Assembly (NCBI GenBank): GCA_900769055.1
Contig: CAAGFF010000211.1
Span: forward strand, 1 to 7,486
Length of the DNA: 7,486 nt
Reading direction: 5' to 3'
Source of the DNA: an uncultured Prevotella sp.
Lineage (GTDB): Bacteria > Bacteroidota > Bacteroidia > Bacteroidales > Bacteroidaceae
Shown piece after piece: positions 6,951 to 7,486 of the stretch. Position 1 is the stretch's first letter, and every line of letters begins with the position of its first letter. Below the pieces are notes generated by a model. That model worked only from the letters and a program-made list of their open reading frames with translations, did no database searches and was not told the DNA's origin. The position numbers and the translations under genes are program-made.

Positions 6951-7486
6951 ATGAAGAAAAACAATCTAAAGCTTTTGTTCCTCTCCCTTCTGTTGGGAGC
7001 TGGTTACGCTGAGGGTTTTGCTTCACAGGTCGAAGACGACAGTGGTAGTCCCATGGTTGTCAGGTTTGCCGCCAAGAGTGGTGCACCGGCACGCAGTGCC
7101 AGTTCCACCATGCCCGGCGTACTTGCCATTGATGGGACTGGTGCTACTGCCTCACTCTATGTAGAGTCTGAAGGCCTTGAGCAGGACATCCGAATTACTG
7201 CTACTTCCGGCTTCTCCGTAAGCCCGTCTTTAATTAAGGCCGGCTCCGAGGCTACAGAGGTTGTTGTCACTAACACCTCTTATCTGAACCGCAACGAGGG
7301 TAAGTTGATACTCCGCAGTGGTGACATCAGAACGTACGTCACCCTCGTGTCGACGGGTACCCCTCTTGCTGTTAAGGATCTTTCCTCCTCTCCCGTCTAT
7401 GGTGGCGGTACCGATGACGCTATGACATTTGAAGGATTTGCTCCTGGTGCCGATGGCTATACCCTTGAGTTCAAGGTTAAGGCCGA
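6951..7486 (+). CDS. Secreted protein of unknown function, 3'-truncated by the window edge
   Basis: The frame is open to the end of the window, giving 178 codons plus two bases with no stop. The ATG at 6951 is chosen because it starts a clear signal peptide (basic KKNNLK, then hydrophobic LLFLSLLLGAG, cleavage about residue 24 after EGFA). An in-frame ATG at 6915 would add 12 residues ahead of it and overlap the GH128 gene, so it is less likely. Residues 69-140 look like a beta-sandwich with alternating strands (LYVES, DIRITA, GFSVSPSLIKAG, EVVVTNTS, GKLILRSGD, YVTLVSTG), resembling the Ig-like modules seen in many secreted Bacteroidetes proteins. From about 157 a second domain begins (MTFEGFAPGADGYTLEFKV), perhaps a jelly-roll or LamG-type fold. 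It lies 10 bp after the GH128 stop and is probably co-expressed. A glycan-binding or degrading role is inferred from position only. Confidence 0.85.
   Translation, partial: MKKNNLKLLFLSLLLGAGYAEGFASQVEDDSGSPMVVRFAAKSGAPARSASSTMPGVLAIDGTGATASLYVESEGLEQDIRITATSGFSVSPSLIKAGSEATEVVVTNTSYLNRNEGKLILRSGDIRTYVTLVSTGTPLAVKDLSSSPVYGGGTDDAMTFEGFAPGADGYTLEFKVKA

Overview
The window looks like part of a polysaccharide utilisation locus from a Bacteroidales bacterium, most likely Prevotellaceae; the genus cannot be fixed from sequence alone. Three things point there: a hybrid two-component system (HTCS) protein that joins a periplasmic sensor, histidine kinase, receiver and AraC regulator in one chain; an exact Bacteroidetes-type -7 promoter element (TAnnTTTG); and gene starts without Shine-Dalgarno sequences. 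All genes read on the + strand.

Layout. Bases 1-3806 hold most of the HTCS regulator gene; its 5' end (signal peptide and probably the first propeller blade) lies before the window. Bases 3807-4288 are a 482-bp non-coding gap. About 330 bp of it is packed with repeats: a GC-rich direct repeat with hairpins that begins in the last codons of the regulator, a 17-unit array of 7-bp repeats, a C/G-run hairpin element, and a nearly perfect 31-bp inverted repeat with nested palindromes that resembles a REP pair or MITE. An AT-rich stretch with a promoter follows. Bases 4289-6940 encode a secreted 883-residue protein with a GH128-type (endo-beta-1,3-glucanase family) catalytic core, an uncharacterised N-terminal domain, a fibronectin-III-like linker and three tandem H-type-lectin-like modules. 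Bases 6951-7486 are the first 178 codons of another secreted protein that runs off the window and that I do not recognise.

How the genes fit together (inference from HTCS/PUL biology): the periplasmic propeller of the HTCS would bind an oligosaccharide, and phosphorelay to the C-terminal AraC domain would activate nearby genes. The GH128 enzyme suggests a beta-1,3-glucan substrate such as laminarin, curdlan, or fungal or cereal glucan. The third gene lies 10 bp after the GH128 stop and is probably in the same operon, although it has its own TAnnTTTG element just upstream.

The GH128 start needs care. The longest open frame begins at 4238, but the signal peptide begins at the ATG at 4289 and the promoter lies inside the 17-codon extension. 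I see no tRNA, rRNA, CRISPR array, intact transposase gene or convincing U-tract terminator.
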